Assembly: GCA_018257865.1 (NCBI GenBank)
Contig: JAEUBA010000091.1
Span: 1 to 64,000, forward strand
Reading direction: 5' to 3'
DNA: 64,000 bases
Source: Stereocaulon alpinum
Lineage: Eukaryota > Ascomycota > Lecanoromycetes > Lecanorales > Stereocaulaceae
The translations under genes and the position numbers were made by a program. Each line of letters starts with the position of its first letter. The first letter of the stretch is position 1. The notes beneath the pieces are model-generated. The model saw only the letters and a list, made by a program, of their open reading frames with translations, made no database searches and had not been told where the DNA came from. Positions 12,341 through 22,495 of the stretch are shown one piece after another.

Positions 12341-14248
12341 AAGGCTCAATTGGATGAGCAAGGGGAACAGAGGTCAAGTTGTTGAGTCAATTGAGCAGGA
12401 CTACCTCTCTCTTTATGCCGGACTTTTTAATGCAATCCATGAGAACATTGGAGACGATATAGAAAGAGGAGGAAGAGCGTGCAATGAACACCTCCTTCTT
12501 ATACCGCAGGTCATGCAGACAGTCATGGTGGATCTTCTCTAAGATGTTTTGATAAAGTCTATCACCTCGACCTCTTAGGTTGAGTTTCGACACCTCGTGG
12601 AATACCTAGGAGCCAGATCAGCGTGTCTAATGATCCACTTTCATCCCACGCGAGATACGAGCCATTCCGCCGAGGTATCATCAAAGCGTGGGATTTCCAC
12701 GATCGACTGCACGTGAGCCCCGACATCACTGATCCTGCAAAATAAATTTGTATGATTACAGCGGCGAATGAATTTCGCCATTGTGATCAAGAAGAGTCTC
12801 CTAGTCGGAGCAATCCAGCTATAAAAAGCGACGCTCGCCAATTCGGACCGAACCGGCTTCGAGACATGTATGCTGGGCTACCAGGTACCGGAGGCCGTGC
12901 ATAAACGCTCGTATATACCTGGACTGTAGATGAAACGGTAGATGGGCCGATTGTTTCAGATGTACAAGCGCAAGCGTATATATGGGCTTTTTGTACTACT
13001 ACAACGTCGATAGAGGCCGGTAGTGGTGCATGAAATTCGTGGCTCAGGAATGAAGCAGCTGCGCGGTGTTCATGTCTCAGCCCTTTCCATACAAGTCGAG
13101 TATCTGTATCCACGCGGACCACGTTCCCGCTGCAAAAACTGAGAAATTACGGTTTCTAGTAACGGTAATGACGTCATTGAACATGAAGCCCACCATGGTT
13201 CGCCTATCAACCTTTCCTAGTTTTGTGGGAACGATATGACTCACTAGCGTTGAGCTTGCCAGAGAGTTCATTCACCAGGAGGGAATGGAGTGAGTGCTAG
13301 TGTCTAGTCGTTGAGTTTTGAGGTCCCACAAAGCTAGACTTAGGCCCGAGTTCATCCTTGAGACGAAGCATGTGAGCTGGAGTGTGTGTCTTGGGTATCA
13401 GGAAAGGAGAGTAGCACATGCCTTGCCACTTACATGTTGAGGTGTCACTCCAATCGGAGACCTCCGTACATTTGTCTTGACTGCGCGTATTACTTATGTC
13501 GGCTTTGCCGCGTCGCTTATTCGACCAGCAGCGCAATTACCTGATTGCTTACTTTAATTTAATAATTGCCGCTAGGACGAGTTGAGCATCGTTAGGGTCG
13601 AAACATGTCTCAACAAGTGCTTTGGCTGTGGTCGGCTCTATCCCAATCTTTTCAACAGAAATTAGCGCAAATATTTCTCCGAATTCTGACAAGTTTCGCT
13701 TGCTCCTGGTCCTATTAAAAGTTTGGCCGCAAGACATGCTTGATCAAAGGGCAACTGTGAGTCCTTGGCAGAGTCAGTGCGTTGGTCATTATCTATTATG
13801 TTTGGCGTGTCGTTATGGAAGGACATATAACACACTGCGTGGGGTCTCCAATCATTGGCGAGGCTGAGATCGCGGGCTCTACGTCAAGTAGACTGTAACG
13901 TCTAGTCGAACGAATCCATTGGGACGTCCTTTGTACCTTGCGCACCCTTAGGATAAGCTTAGATCCGGTGCACCAAGTTTAAAGCTATCCGGAACGCTCT
14001 CAGACGCTTGAAGCTTGTCGATCGGCATTATCATACGAATTGACTTGACAGCCTCATGTATCTGTATCAGCTTATCTATAAATGATTGTGCTCGGTTGAC
14101 GGTTATCAGAACTGCACGGGCTTAACACACACATGCTTAATATAAATGAGATAAAGCTCTCGCTCCTGCACTGCTTTCCTAAACTCGAAGTCAACTACCC
14201 TTCGAAGACAACATCTTATTCTATCGAAACAAGACGAGAGGAGCCAGA
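12341..14248. other. Intergenic, no gene supported
   Basis: Ordinary base composition, short overlapping frames on both strands without conserved motifs. I see no gene, tRNA or repeat here. Confidence 0.5.
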
Positions 14249-14750
14249 ATGTGGAAGATCATCGCTCAATTACTAGTTGTGTCATTGCTCTACAACCTTG
14301 CGCGCCTTTGTGAAGGTTCCCCATTGAGCCAGGGTCTAGCAAAACGGAGCCGTTCGTACTGCTTCCCAATCAACCCTCCACGACCTCTTCTCTGGTGGGA
14401 TTGCGTGAACGCCGTCCTTCAGATCAGTGCCGACAATCCGAATTTCAATAACGTACCTTATTCGTTTGGCACAGAACTAGGAGCTACACACTCAGATGAA
14501 CTCTACACTTGGGTGTCTGGTTAGTGCACACACTTGCTCTGCGTTGGGGGACATATGGCTGACAGCCTACGAGGTACATACGTCATTGAAATGGCCGTCG
14601 AAAGCAGCGTGAACCAAGTCGCAACTTGGAACAGCATCAAAACCGCGGCTCTGAGGGTTATCCAGACATGCGTAAGGAGTGCTTCTCAAATGGGAGGAAC
14701 TTATGTTGGTGAGACCTGACAAGGCATCCACATTAATCAGGAGGTCAAAC
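14249..14750 (+). pseudogene. Broken gene for a small secreted protein
   Basis: The first 91 codons (14249-14521) start with a good signal peptide ending near CEGSP and continue through a coding-like stretch with YCFPINPP, DCVNAVLQI and YSFGTELGA before a TAG. Coding-like sequence then goes on in two frames: IWLTAYEVHTS (from about 14553) in one, and VATWNSIKTAALRVIQTC followed by GGTYVGE (14615-14715) in another, before a TGA. No intron with standard signals joins these pieces, so at least one frameshift and a nonsense change are likely. An intact ancestor would have been a small secreted protein of about 150 residues. An unusual intron structure is possible but less likely. Confidence 0.55.
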
Positions 14751-15775
14751 CGTAGAAGCTGACAGTCAGACTTAGACCGAAGAGCATCAGATCCGGAAGG
14801 ACGTTTATCCTATCCCAGCTTGCACGTTTGGGTCTTGCCTGTAGGCTCCGACGAGTCCGACACCAATGATTCCTCTCAGGCGGCAGGGAACATCAACAGC
14901 CTTGCTACGTGCGCCGCGCAGCATCGTGCGGCATCTCCACCAACGACGACGAAAGGTTGTTTGTGGGATTTTCTGCCAGGTTTCAAGTCGCTATCAGGCG
15001 TGGGTGGAGGGCCTTGAGGTGGAGGACAACAAGCAGGGGTCGATGCTGGTAATTCAGCTCTTGGGCCGCAGGCGTACCGATTGGCGGATATTACGCGAAT
15101 TGCACGGCGGAAGAGGAACATTGGACTAAGCGGTGGCTGATGAGGACATGACGTGTTTCATAAACATGCTTTTGGCGCATCAACTCATTTGCTACACGAT
15201 TCCCTGACTAATCTCAATGCGGCTAGGGTTGACTTCAATAGTCTTGTAAGCGGTCTAGAATTGAGTCTTTGAGATATGGGATGTTATTCAAGAGTCGCAC
15301 ACATGAATTATGTAAGGTAGATAGTGAGGCCTGATCAGTTCGCGCGCGTAACACAATGATCCGCTTTCACGAGAGTCTAATACTTCATTGAGCGGACAGT
15401 GCGAGGCCTTTTCCTCCAGCTCATGTGGTGTGAAGCATGATATCAGAAGACCCAGGCGCAGTGGGAGACTCTCGTTGGTATCTATTCTCTTCTCACAAAG
15501 CTTTAGAAATTAGAACAGTGTGTGTCTATCAAAATTGATAATAATGTATCAATGCTCCGCTCATTTCTCAAGGAATGAGGGTACCCTTCGGCTCGAGCAA
15601 CACTTGTCTATGAGGTGGTAATTGTAAGACTAGATTTGAGGAACAGTCATAAAAAGACGCAGCGCGAAAAGGGATCTTGCAGTTTTCATGTTTACTCATT
15701 CATAGGCCATGATATCTGAGTCGAGTAAGACTTGGCCCAAATATCAACGGAACAACAATTGGCAGGACCCAACTC
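14751..15775. other. Intergenic, nothing recognised
   Basis: Only short frames without motifs on both strands; no repeat or RNA gene seen. Confidence 0.5.
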
Positions 15776-16216
15776 CTAGTTGATCGCCTTGACACTGTCC
15801 CAGGCTGCGCCCAATTGAGCACCTAATGGAAAAGTACTTCCCTCCGTAAAAGTGCTAAGCGGAAGGCACGCACCATATTGACCCAAGGTATTCTTGACCT
15901 CCGCAACTTGTGTTTCGCAAGCAGTATCAAAGTATGCCGCTAGAGTGCTAAATCCATAATTCTTCCCCACGCCCCAGTCAATCCCAACATATTGGCCATA
16001 ATCCATAGCAACTGGAACACATTCACCTCGGTGCACTGGCGTCTGGTTCGATCCATTGGTCATGCTTTGTGGGTCGCACCCAGCATCATCGAAATTGCCA
16101 ATCCATCCGTAGGAGAATCTTTTGTCGAGCGTAGTCTTGGTCGGTGTGGGGTCGAGTGTGGGCAGTGAGAGAGCGCCGGCACTCAAGCCCAGGAGAAGGA
16201 AAGTAGCGAGATGCAT
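15776..16216 (-). CDS. Small secreted four-cysteine protein (candidate effector-like)
   Basis: An uninterrupted 146-residue protein. Residues 1-17 form a clear signal peptide (MHLATFLLLGLSAGALS) followed by a short pro-region rich in Thr and Pro and a dibasic Kex2-type site, LDKR, at about 30-33. The mature part of about 113 residues has four cysteines (in DAGC, RGEC, DTAC and GAC contexts), enough for two disulfides, plus an NGSNQT stretch with a possible N-glycosylation site. Length, secretion signal, Kex2-type processing and Cys content match the general profile of fungal small secreted proteins. No named family is recognised and any role in host interaction is inference. The gene has no intron. 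Confidence 0.75.
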   Translation of the reverse strand: MHLATFLLLGLSAGALSLPTLDPTPTKTTLDKRFSYGWIGNFDDAGCDPQSMTNGSNQTPVHRGECVPVAMDYGQYVGIDWGVGKNYGFSTLAAYFDTACETQVAEVKNTLGQYGACLPLSTFTEGSTFPLGAQLGAAWDSVKAIN

Positions 16217-16788
16217 GATGTAAAAGACTAAAAGATGATTGAACGAGTGGTAGACCGAGTCAAGTCAACTATGAAGCCGCTAATTTGGGTCCCCAAGGAA
16301 TGCCCAGTCAATTTATATAGCTATTGCTCTGCCATAGCCGAAATCGCACTTAACATGTGACAAGTGTGTTCCACGAAGGTGAAGCAGGTTACCGTTGTTT
16401 CCAACTTGAAGAGGCTATTTTCCTTCTTTGTCCCAGCGAATCTGACGATTCTCACATCAAAGTGCAAGCTTTGTCCTTAAGGTATTGGCAATCGTTACAC
16501 TTCCGCCAAGGATACCATGAATGGGACACATAAAGCCAGCATGACCGCTTATTCCGAGAACGTACCAGGAAAGAACAAAGAATTAAGCTAACGAAAGCAA
16601 TGAGTGGTCAATTGAATGCTTTTTTTAGCCGACGATTTTTCTTCCACCACCACAAAGCGTCTCAGAGCTATCTGAAACAGTTCTGGCGGTTTCGCATGCC
16701 CGATCTACGGATATCACGGGGACTTTGTTCCAGAACAACAATGTCATGTCTTGAATCGAAAGTCATAGCTCTTAGGAAAGCAGTCAAG

Positions 16789-17003
16789 TTACCACTCCAA
16801 ACCATATACATCTTCGTCAGGCCAAAGGTAGATCCGACACATTTCGTTGGGCCCCTGCTCCTGCTGAACGCAGTTTTCGGCGCTTGTCAATTTGCAGCAT
16901 TCTAAGCCAGCCTTCAGGCTGGGTTTTGTGAGTGAGAAAGATCTTGTCGATGGAACGGTTATCTCGAACGGCCGTGCTCATAGCCGTTGGGGCTGCAAGC
17001 TCG
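16789..17003 (-). pseudogene. Coding-like fragment, Cys-rich C-terminus
   Basis: On the minus strand, between a TGA near 17003 and a TAA at 16789-16791, one frame reads about 70 residues with non-random composition: FEITVPSTRSFSLTKPSL, then AGLECCKLTSAENCV and CRIYLWPDEDVYGLEW. It has no start of its own and looks like the last exon, or the surviving end, of a small Cys-containing protein. No family is recognised. Confidence 0.35.
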
Positions 17004-17080
17004 AATGCTATACATTCCATGAGCACAATGAGATCTGCCGTAGCCAGCCGTCGAATAGCTCTGTCACGAATGTGAAGCTT

Positions 17081-17260
17081 TCAAATGATGACGGCGCTGT
17101 CATGTGGCGGCTTCTGGAGTTCAAAATAGGCTAACCGTTGGCTCAGGTTCATTCTGACATCCATCAGCTCTCTCTCTGAACCTTCGACTTCTGTAGGATC
17201 GAAAAAGGTGTGGCCAATAGTTAAGTTGAACGTTTTGCTAGTTGTCGTCATGTCAGCCAT
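17081..17260 (-). pseudogene. Coding-like fragment upstream of the Cys-rich tail
   Basis: A 59-codon minus-strand frame starts at 17260 and contains NLTIGHTFFDPTEVEGSERE and LMDVRMNLSQRLAYFELQ, which look like real coding sequence. Just upstream, in another frame, VLPEIYQFNHPASEKAVF and RVPDNAHEFLNG can be read (about 17265-17370). Together with the fragment at 16.8-17.0 kb this suggests one decayed minus-strand gene broken by frameshifts and stops. The function is unknown. Confidence 0.35.
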
Positions 17261-17374
17261 TCAGGAATTCATGGGCATTGTCGGGTACCCGGAAGACAGC
17301 CTTCTCTGAGGCTGGATGATTGAATTGGTAGATCTCTGGAAGCACCTTTGCGTTGGTATACTCAGGACTTCGAC

Positions 17375-18871
17375 TCCATCAGACTCTTCAAGAAGACAAT
17401 ACTTGTTGCTGGGTTCATGGACATTTCAATAGCAATCTTACATGTAGGTACCTCACATACTTGGCTGGGCGCGAAAGCGTATAGTACTGACTGTCTGCCC
17501 AGCCAACACGGCAAGATTTGGGCCTGGACCATAAACATCAACCATCTGGGGTTTTTAGTGAATCCGAAAAAAAAGAAACAATTAGAAACGCCGATTCCAT
17601 GTAGTCCATGGAGTATACTAGCATGCCGCCATCGCAGCCCACAGAAAGACCTCGTGTTTCTAGCCGAAAAACTTGATCTGGGCAGTGCGGATACGATTGT
17701 AACAGTTCCACAAGTTTTTCCTCTTGTCGGTGCTCTTCACCCTCGAGCGCAGCCTCGACACGTATCTCTGAATGGAGAATTCCATATCAGGAGACGTCTA
17801 GGTATGCAACATACTCTCCAAATGCACCGTAGAAACGCCATTCGAAGTCGGAAGACGCATTTGCAAGACCAGAGCCTGCTACTGCTGCTAATCAATAGTT
17901 ATCAAGCTTAACTATCGAGCTACAGTGTATTTGAGCGAAGCACTGCAAGCATGCCGGGCCATTGGTGGGACTGCATATGAGAAAGGCCGTACGCAGGCTC
18001 CTACTTCATCCATGTTGATCTAGGACGTAGACGTGTGACGGTGGTAGGAATAAAGTGTACAAATACGCGTCTTGAGTCCTCAATCTTACAGGGACACTGT
18101 TTTGTTAGGGCACAGTCATAGTTGCACCCATACCATTCAGTAACAGCAGCCAACTTTGGCCCTGGGATTCTCCCAGATAGACCCAGATATTAACGGTGTC
18201 CCATTGAAGTGCTCGCTGATAGAGTTGGGACCACAAAAGTACCAAGGAGATGGCCCAGAGGCATGATCGGTCGTAGGTGATGCTAAAAGCCATGGAGATT
18301 CTGCCATGAGGGGAATAGATTGGGAACAACAGTCAGGACGGTAAACCATGAGACCGCCATGTGAGGCCCTCTATATACACCTGAATAGTGCCATCGCTGG
18401 GTTAGCGACAAGTATCACAATCTAACAGGGAGCCCACCACGAGCAGCCAACAATCTGGAGCTCGACATCATGCGATATGGCACGTCTTACGTCTCTTGAC
18501 TTACAGACAAGATTATGGTCTGGGAGATCCTGAAGCATTCCTTCTTCCGCGAACCATGCAATGCGAACTCTCACATTGAAAATCAGATTTTAAGTAATTC
18601 ATCGAGTATCCAAAAACCGTGTTGCGGTATAGATACAAACAACATAACTTTGGCAACATGGCTTTATTGATTTCCTCAAATTTGAGCTCCAGGCGAAAGC
18701 AGTGTCGAGTAATGGCCTGGATCAATTGCTGACAGGGCGGCGCTTCATCGCCAAGTCCGATGGACTGCATCATATAAACGTCATATCCTCTAACTCCTGG
18801 CGCTCTTACACCTGACCCACATAGGTGCCTTAGGAGATAACAAGGCGTGCAACTATGGCGCCTAGGAGAGA
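17375..18871. other. Intergenic, no supported gene
   Basis: A minus-strand stretch near 17790-17880 reads DFEWRFYGAFGEYVAY before a stop and might belong to the decayed gene downstream. Otherwise only short frames without motifs occur. Confidence 0.4.
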
Positions 18872-21800
18872 CTAATCCACGAACGGATCCTCTAGGCCCG
18901 TCTTCTGTCCGTCCGAGCTCGATTCTCTATCTTCGGCATCTTCTCCACTCTTGCCAACTCCCCCGTCCTTGCCATTTTTCGCGTCGTTGCCATCTTCTCC
19001 AGCGTCTTGAGCTTCCCCTTCCTTATCACCTTTCCCAGCCTCAAGATCTTTTGCTTTACTGCCTGACAAACCGCCAAACCCAAAAGATGGGATGTACGAA
19101 CTATATGTTGAAGCCTTCTCTTTTGGAGTTGTGCTTCCTTCCTCATTGCGAGGAGTGTCTCCCGCAGACTGATCGATTGACTTTGTTGAGCCATCTGCAG
19201 GCTTATCATGGCCACCCTCTAACGGATCAGGATCATCAGATGTAGTGGGCGTTACTTCTGCAATGGATTCTTTAGAGCTCTTCGACGCCGAACCCCAGCC
19301 AAAAGACGGAATATAGCTCGACATCCCACCAGAATCCGGAGCTTTCTCCGCTGACTTTGCTAATGCTTCCGTCCCATACTTTGATGCATTAGAACTGGCA
19401 TCTCTAGCTGTTCTGGCAGCGTCAGGAGTTCGCTGCTGCATGTCATCTGCTGGAGCTGGAGGGTCGTTCGTGAGCTTGTGTACGTTTTCTCCTTCGGCAC
19501 CGGTAGTCCCTTTGGCATAGTCTTTTACCCCGTCCTCAGACTGCTTCTGCGTGCTAGCGCTTCTTGGTATTTTGGGCATCTCAGGCTTCGGCGTACTAGG
19601 CTTGCGGTCTCCAGCGGAAGGCTTCTTCTTTTCAGTGGCTGGTGATACTGGCTTTGGCGCCTGCTTGCCTTTAGCATCGGCGGCCGTTCCGGTGGTACCA
19701 CCAGCCCTAAAATGGGGAATGTACCCTGTGGGAATGTAGCCTGCAGCTGTCGCAAGGTATGAGCTCGGAGCCGTAGAGGAGGCCACATTTTGCGTTTCGG
19801 CAACTCTTCCCTTTGCAGCCTCCTGACCTTGCGATCCACCAGAGCGAGTGAGATACACGGCGTCCTTGGCACGTTGGTAGACTGATTTGGTGGCAGCATC
19901 AGTGGTCTTGGCAGCTTTGTCTGCTGTTTTTTTAGCTGCGGCCTGAGGATTTGCTTGCTTGCGCTCGACATCTCCGGCAGATGGGACGGATGGTTGCGAT
20001 ATGTAGAGCTGCTCTACGGCCCATTGCATCAATCCCTTTTGTGTTTTCCGCTGGACCTCTTTCTCCATGGCTGATGCCTGTTTTTCTGCTTCCGCATCGC
20101 TAATTTTCCTGTCGGCCCTCTGTTTACTACGCGTCCCATACTGTTTGTAAATCTCGCCCGCGCTCTCCTTGGCGTCTTGCACATAATTGTACTTCTTCTC
20201 TTCTTCCACCATTGTTTTGAAAGCGGCGGCCTCCTTGGCAATCTCAACTTTATCAATGCCCTCGAAACCAATCTTCTGCATTATAGCGCCGACAAGGTAG
20301 CGATAGCGCAGGTGGCCTGACACGGTGTCCGACACGTCAAAGTTCTCGACACCTGTCAAACCCGGGACAGGCGCCAGCCCCGCCACGCCATATTGCAGAC
20401 TAGAGGCTCGGTGGAGAAAAGCTAGCAAATAGTCGTTGATTGAGTACACATTGACTAGTCGACCGCTGACAGCAGTGCGCATTAAGCGCCAGGTGCTGAT
20501 GTCGGATGGGATCGGAGACCCAATCAACACAGCAGACTCAACAAGGCCAAATGCCTTACGCTCTGCCAGGGTTATCAGACAAGACCAGATCACCCGGGCT
20601 CCAAGTGAATAGCCGACGAGGGTGACTGGTCGCTCGCCTTGAGTGCGGTTGATGAGAGCCTCGGCCAATACCTTTCCGGCCTTTTCTGCGCGGGTTTTTG
20701 CCAAACTGAAAGGGTTTTCTACCACACGCGCGATCTTGACCAACGCTAATGGCCAAATTGCAGACGATAGTTCTGTGTATGCTGCACGTGTAGTGAACGC
20801 CGTTTGAGCGTAGCCATAAGCATTGTTGGAGGCCATTGTATTGATACTCTGGCCAAGCTTCATCAGGGTTTCTAGCTCGAAGCGAAGAGCGAAGACTTCG
20901 GCACTATTACTAAGGACACGCCAAGGTGTTACTACTTCTTCCTTTTCGAGCAGCCAGCCGGAGATGGCGATGGTGACTCGGAGACGTCGGCTATCAGTTG
21001 CTGCCTCAATTGAATCTTTATGCTGCTTGCGTTCCCCGTGAACAGGCAGAAACGCGAAGTCTTGGACGTCGGCAGAAAGGTTGCGCATCATTTCACCTGT
21101 CATGCGGCCACCATAGGCCCCGAACATACTACCCACGAGGTAGGTGTTTCCTGCAACACTTCCTAGATATCCAGCAGCTGCAGAAGCTCCAAGGCCTATC
21201 TCACTCATTACAGTGCCAACACTTGCTGCAATGAGTGGGGCTGCATAGCCTCCGGAAATTCCTACAATAGCAGCACCGGCAACAGTAGCCAGTCTCATTT
21301 TCCATCTGCGAGACTCTTCACTCTCCTTGCCTTTTTGTATGGTCTCTTTGCTAGCGGCCAGCTGCTTGGCTGCTTGCAAGAGACCCTTTGCCGTCTTTTC
21401 TTCATCCTCCCGTAGACTCTTCAACCCAAGCTTAAGGCTTGAAGTCAAGTGAAGAAGGAATACCCGAGACGCAGCATTGTAGTTCTCCAAGCTTAGGAGC
21501 AGCAACAGGAACGAATGAAGTATAAGTTCACGTTTCTTGATGGGCAATTTCGTGAGCGACGTTCGAATCCGAGGAAAGAGTTGCTCAAGTCTTGGCGGCG
21601 GCTTGTCTTCATCCAAACCCACGTTGCTACTTTTTAACTCTGGCGTGGCTTCTCTAACTTCGTCGATCTGTGGCTGGCGTGGCGGTGTACTTTTCTCTGG
21701 CGTCACCGTTTCGGTTACACGTTGGAGAAATCCAGCTCGCCAATCATCGAACCATTTCAAGTTCGCTTTCTTCAGCTCTTTGATCTTTGGCTTCGAGAGC

Positions 21801-22495
21801 TCCTTCTGCCGTTCATCACGTAGCTTTCGCTCCTTGTCGTATTCCCCAACATCAACGGTGCCTGGATCGAAGTCGATGTTCTCTAATGTAACTTCTCCGC
21901 CGCCATGGCGTCCTATCTTGGTGAGTGTAGCAGCTGCATCGAAGTTGTCTTCGATGGTCTTCCGCATTCGATGCATGATACTGGACGTAAGCCTGACAAG
22001 ATCCTCACACTGTGAGTCCGATAAGATGGATTTGAGGTCTTGCTCTTTCTCGTCAGCTTTCGGGGCTCCTTGGCCCCTTGTTGAGTCTATACGTCTCATG
22101 TTGGCTTGAATATCCTTCCTTATCACGGCTGAGGATTTACGTTCTTGCAAAGCCGGTCGCTTTTCGCCATCTGTTCTTGGAGGCAACTTCGGCGGCTTTC
22201 GTTTAGGTACAGCTGCTGATGATTTTCGAGCCATAATTGATGGTCTTCTGGATGGTAGGGAAGGTTTCCTTGATTGAGGCGATAAAGAATTCCCAATTTT
22301 GTCATCTTTCAATGGGAGCTTGGGTGGGGTTTTTCTTAGTCCTAAAGTTGATGACTTGGCTCTGACATTTGGAGGACGAGCTGCGGGCGTTGGAAGTTTA
22401 GGTGGAGAGAGTGAAGTCCGGCGGGATGTTTCACCTTGTTTTGAGCCGATTGAAGCATCCCCGCTCTTAACAGCGCCTTTCCCTTCTTTAACCAT
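18872..22495 (-). CDS. DUF726 / TMCO4-family alpha/beta-hydrolase membrane protein
   Basis: A single 1207-residue frame without introns. The N-terminal 150 residues are basic and Pro/Ser-rich (KPPKLPPR-type motifs); a conserved helical region follows (about 150-390). A Gly/Ala-rich hydrophobic segment (about 401-465) is the predicted membrane region. The hydrolase part (about 480-745) has the nucleophile elbow GYSLG with Ser630, and D688 and H728 as candidate triad partners, matching the DUF726 family (human TMCO4, yeast Mil1/YFL034W). From about 760 to the end the tail is low complexity, charged and disordered, with three YIPxF motifs: YIPHF, SYIPSFGWG and SYIPSFGFG. A role as membrane-associated lipase or trafficking factor is inferred from the family; the substrate is unknown. 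Confidence 0.9.
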   Translation of the reverse strand: MVKEGKGAVKSGDASIGSKQGETSRRTSLSPPKLPTPAARPPNVRAKSSTLGLRKTPPKLPLKDDKIGNSLSPQSRKPSLPSRRPSIMARKSSAAVPKRKPPKLPPRTDGEKRPALQERKSSAVIRKDIQANMRRIDSTRGQGAPKADEKEQDLKSILSDSQCEDLVRLTSSIMHRMRKTIEDNFDAAATLTKIGRHGGGEVTLENIDFDPGTVDVGEYDKERKLRDERQKELSKPKIKELKKANLKWFDDWRAGFLQRVTETVTPEKSTPPRQPQIDEVREATPELKSSNVGLDEDKPPPRLEQLFPRIRTSLTKLPIKKRELILHSFLLLLLSLENYNAASRVFLLHLTSSLKLGLKSLREDEEKTAKGLLQAAKQLAASKETIQKGKESEESRRWKMRLATVAGAAIVGISGGYAAPLIAASVGTVMSEIGLGASAAAGYLGSVAGNTYLVGSMFGAYGGRMTGEMMRNLSADVQDFAFLPVHGERKQHKDSIEAATDSRRLRVTIAISGWLLEKEEVVTPWRVLSNSAEVFALRFELETLMKLGQSINTMASNNAYGYAQTAFTTRAAYTELSSAIWPLALVKIARVVENPFSLAKTRAEKAGKVLAEALINRTQGERPVTLVGYSLGARVIWSCLITLAERKAFGLVESAVLIGSPIPSDISTWRLMRTAVSGRLVNVYSINDYLLAFLHRASSLQYGVAGLAPVPGLTGVENFDVSDTVSGHLRYRYLVGAIMQKIGFEGIDKVEIAKEAAAFKTMVEEEKKYNYVQDAKESAGEIYKQYGTRSKQRADRKISDAEAEKQASAMEKEVQRKTQKGLMQWAVEQLYISQPSVPSAGDVERKQANPQAAAKKTADKAAKTTDAATKSVYQRAKDAVYLTRSGGSQGQEAAKGRVAETQNVASSTAPSSYLATAAGYIPTGYIPHFRAGGTTGTAADAKGKQAPKPVSPATEKKKPSAGDRKPSTPKPEMPKIPRSASTQKQSEDGVKDYAKGTTGAEGENVHKLTNDPPAPADDMQQRTPDAARTARDASSNASKYGTEALAKSAEKAPDSGGMSSYIPSFGWGSASKSSKESIAEVTPTTSDDPDPLEGGHDKPADGSTKSIDQSAGDTPRNEEGSTTPKEKASTYSSYIPSFGFGGLSGSKAKDLEAGKGDKEGEAQDAGEDGNDAKNGKDGGVGKSGEDAEDRESSSDGQKTGLEDPFVD

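Noticed and set aside
21537..22109. Long frame antisense to the DUF726 gene, plus several shorter ones on either strand
   Set aside because: Shadows of the real minus-strand gene caused by its codon bias, with no motifs of their own.
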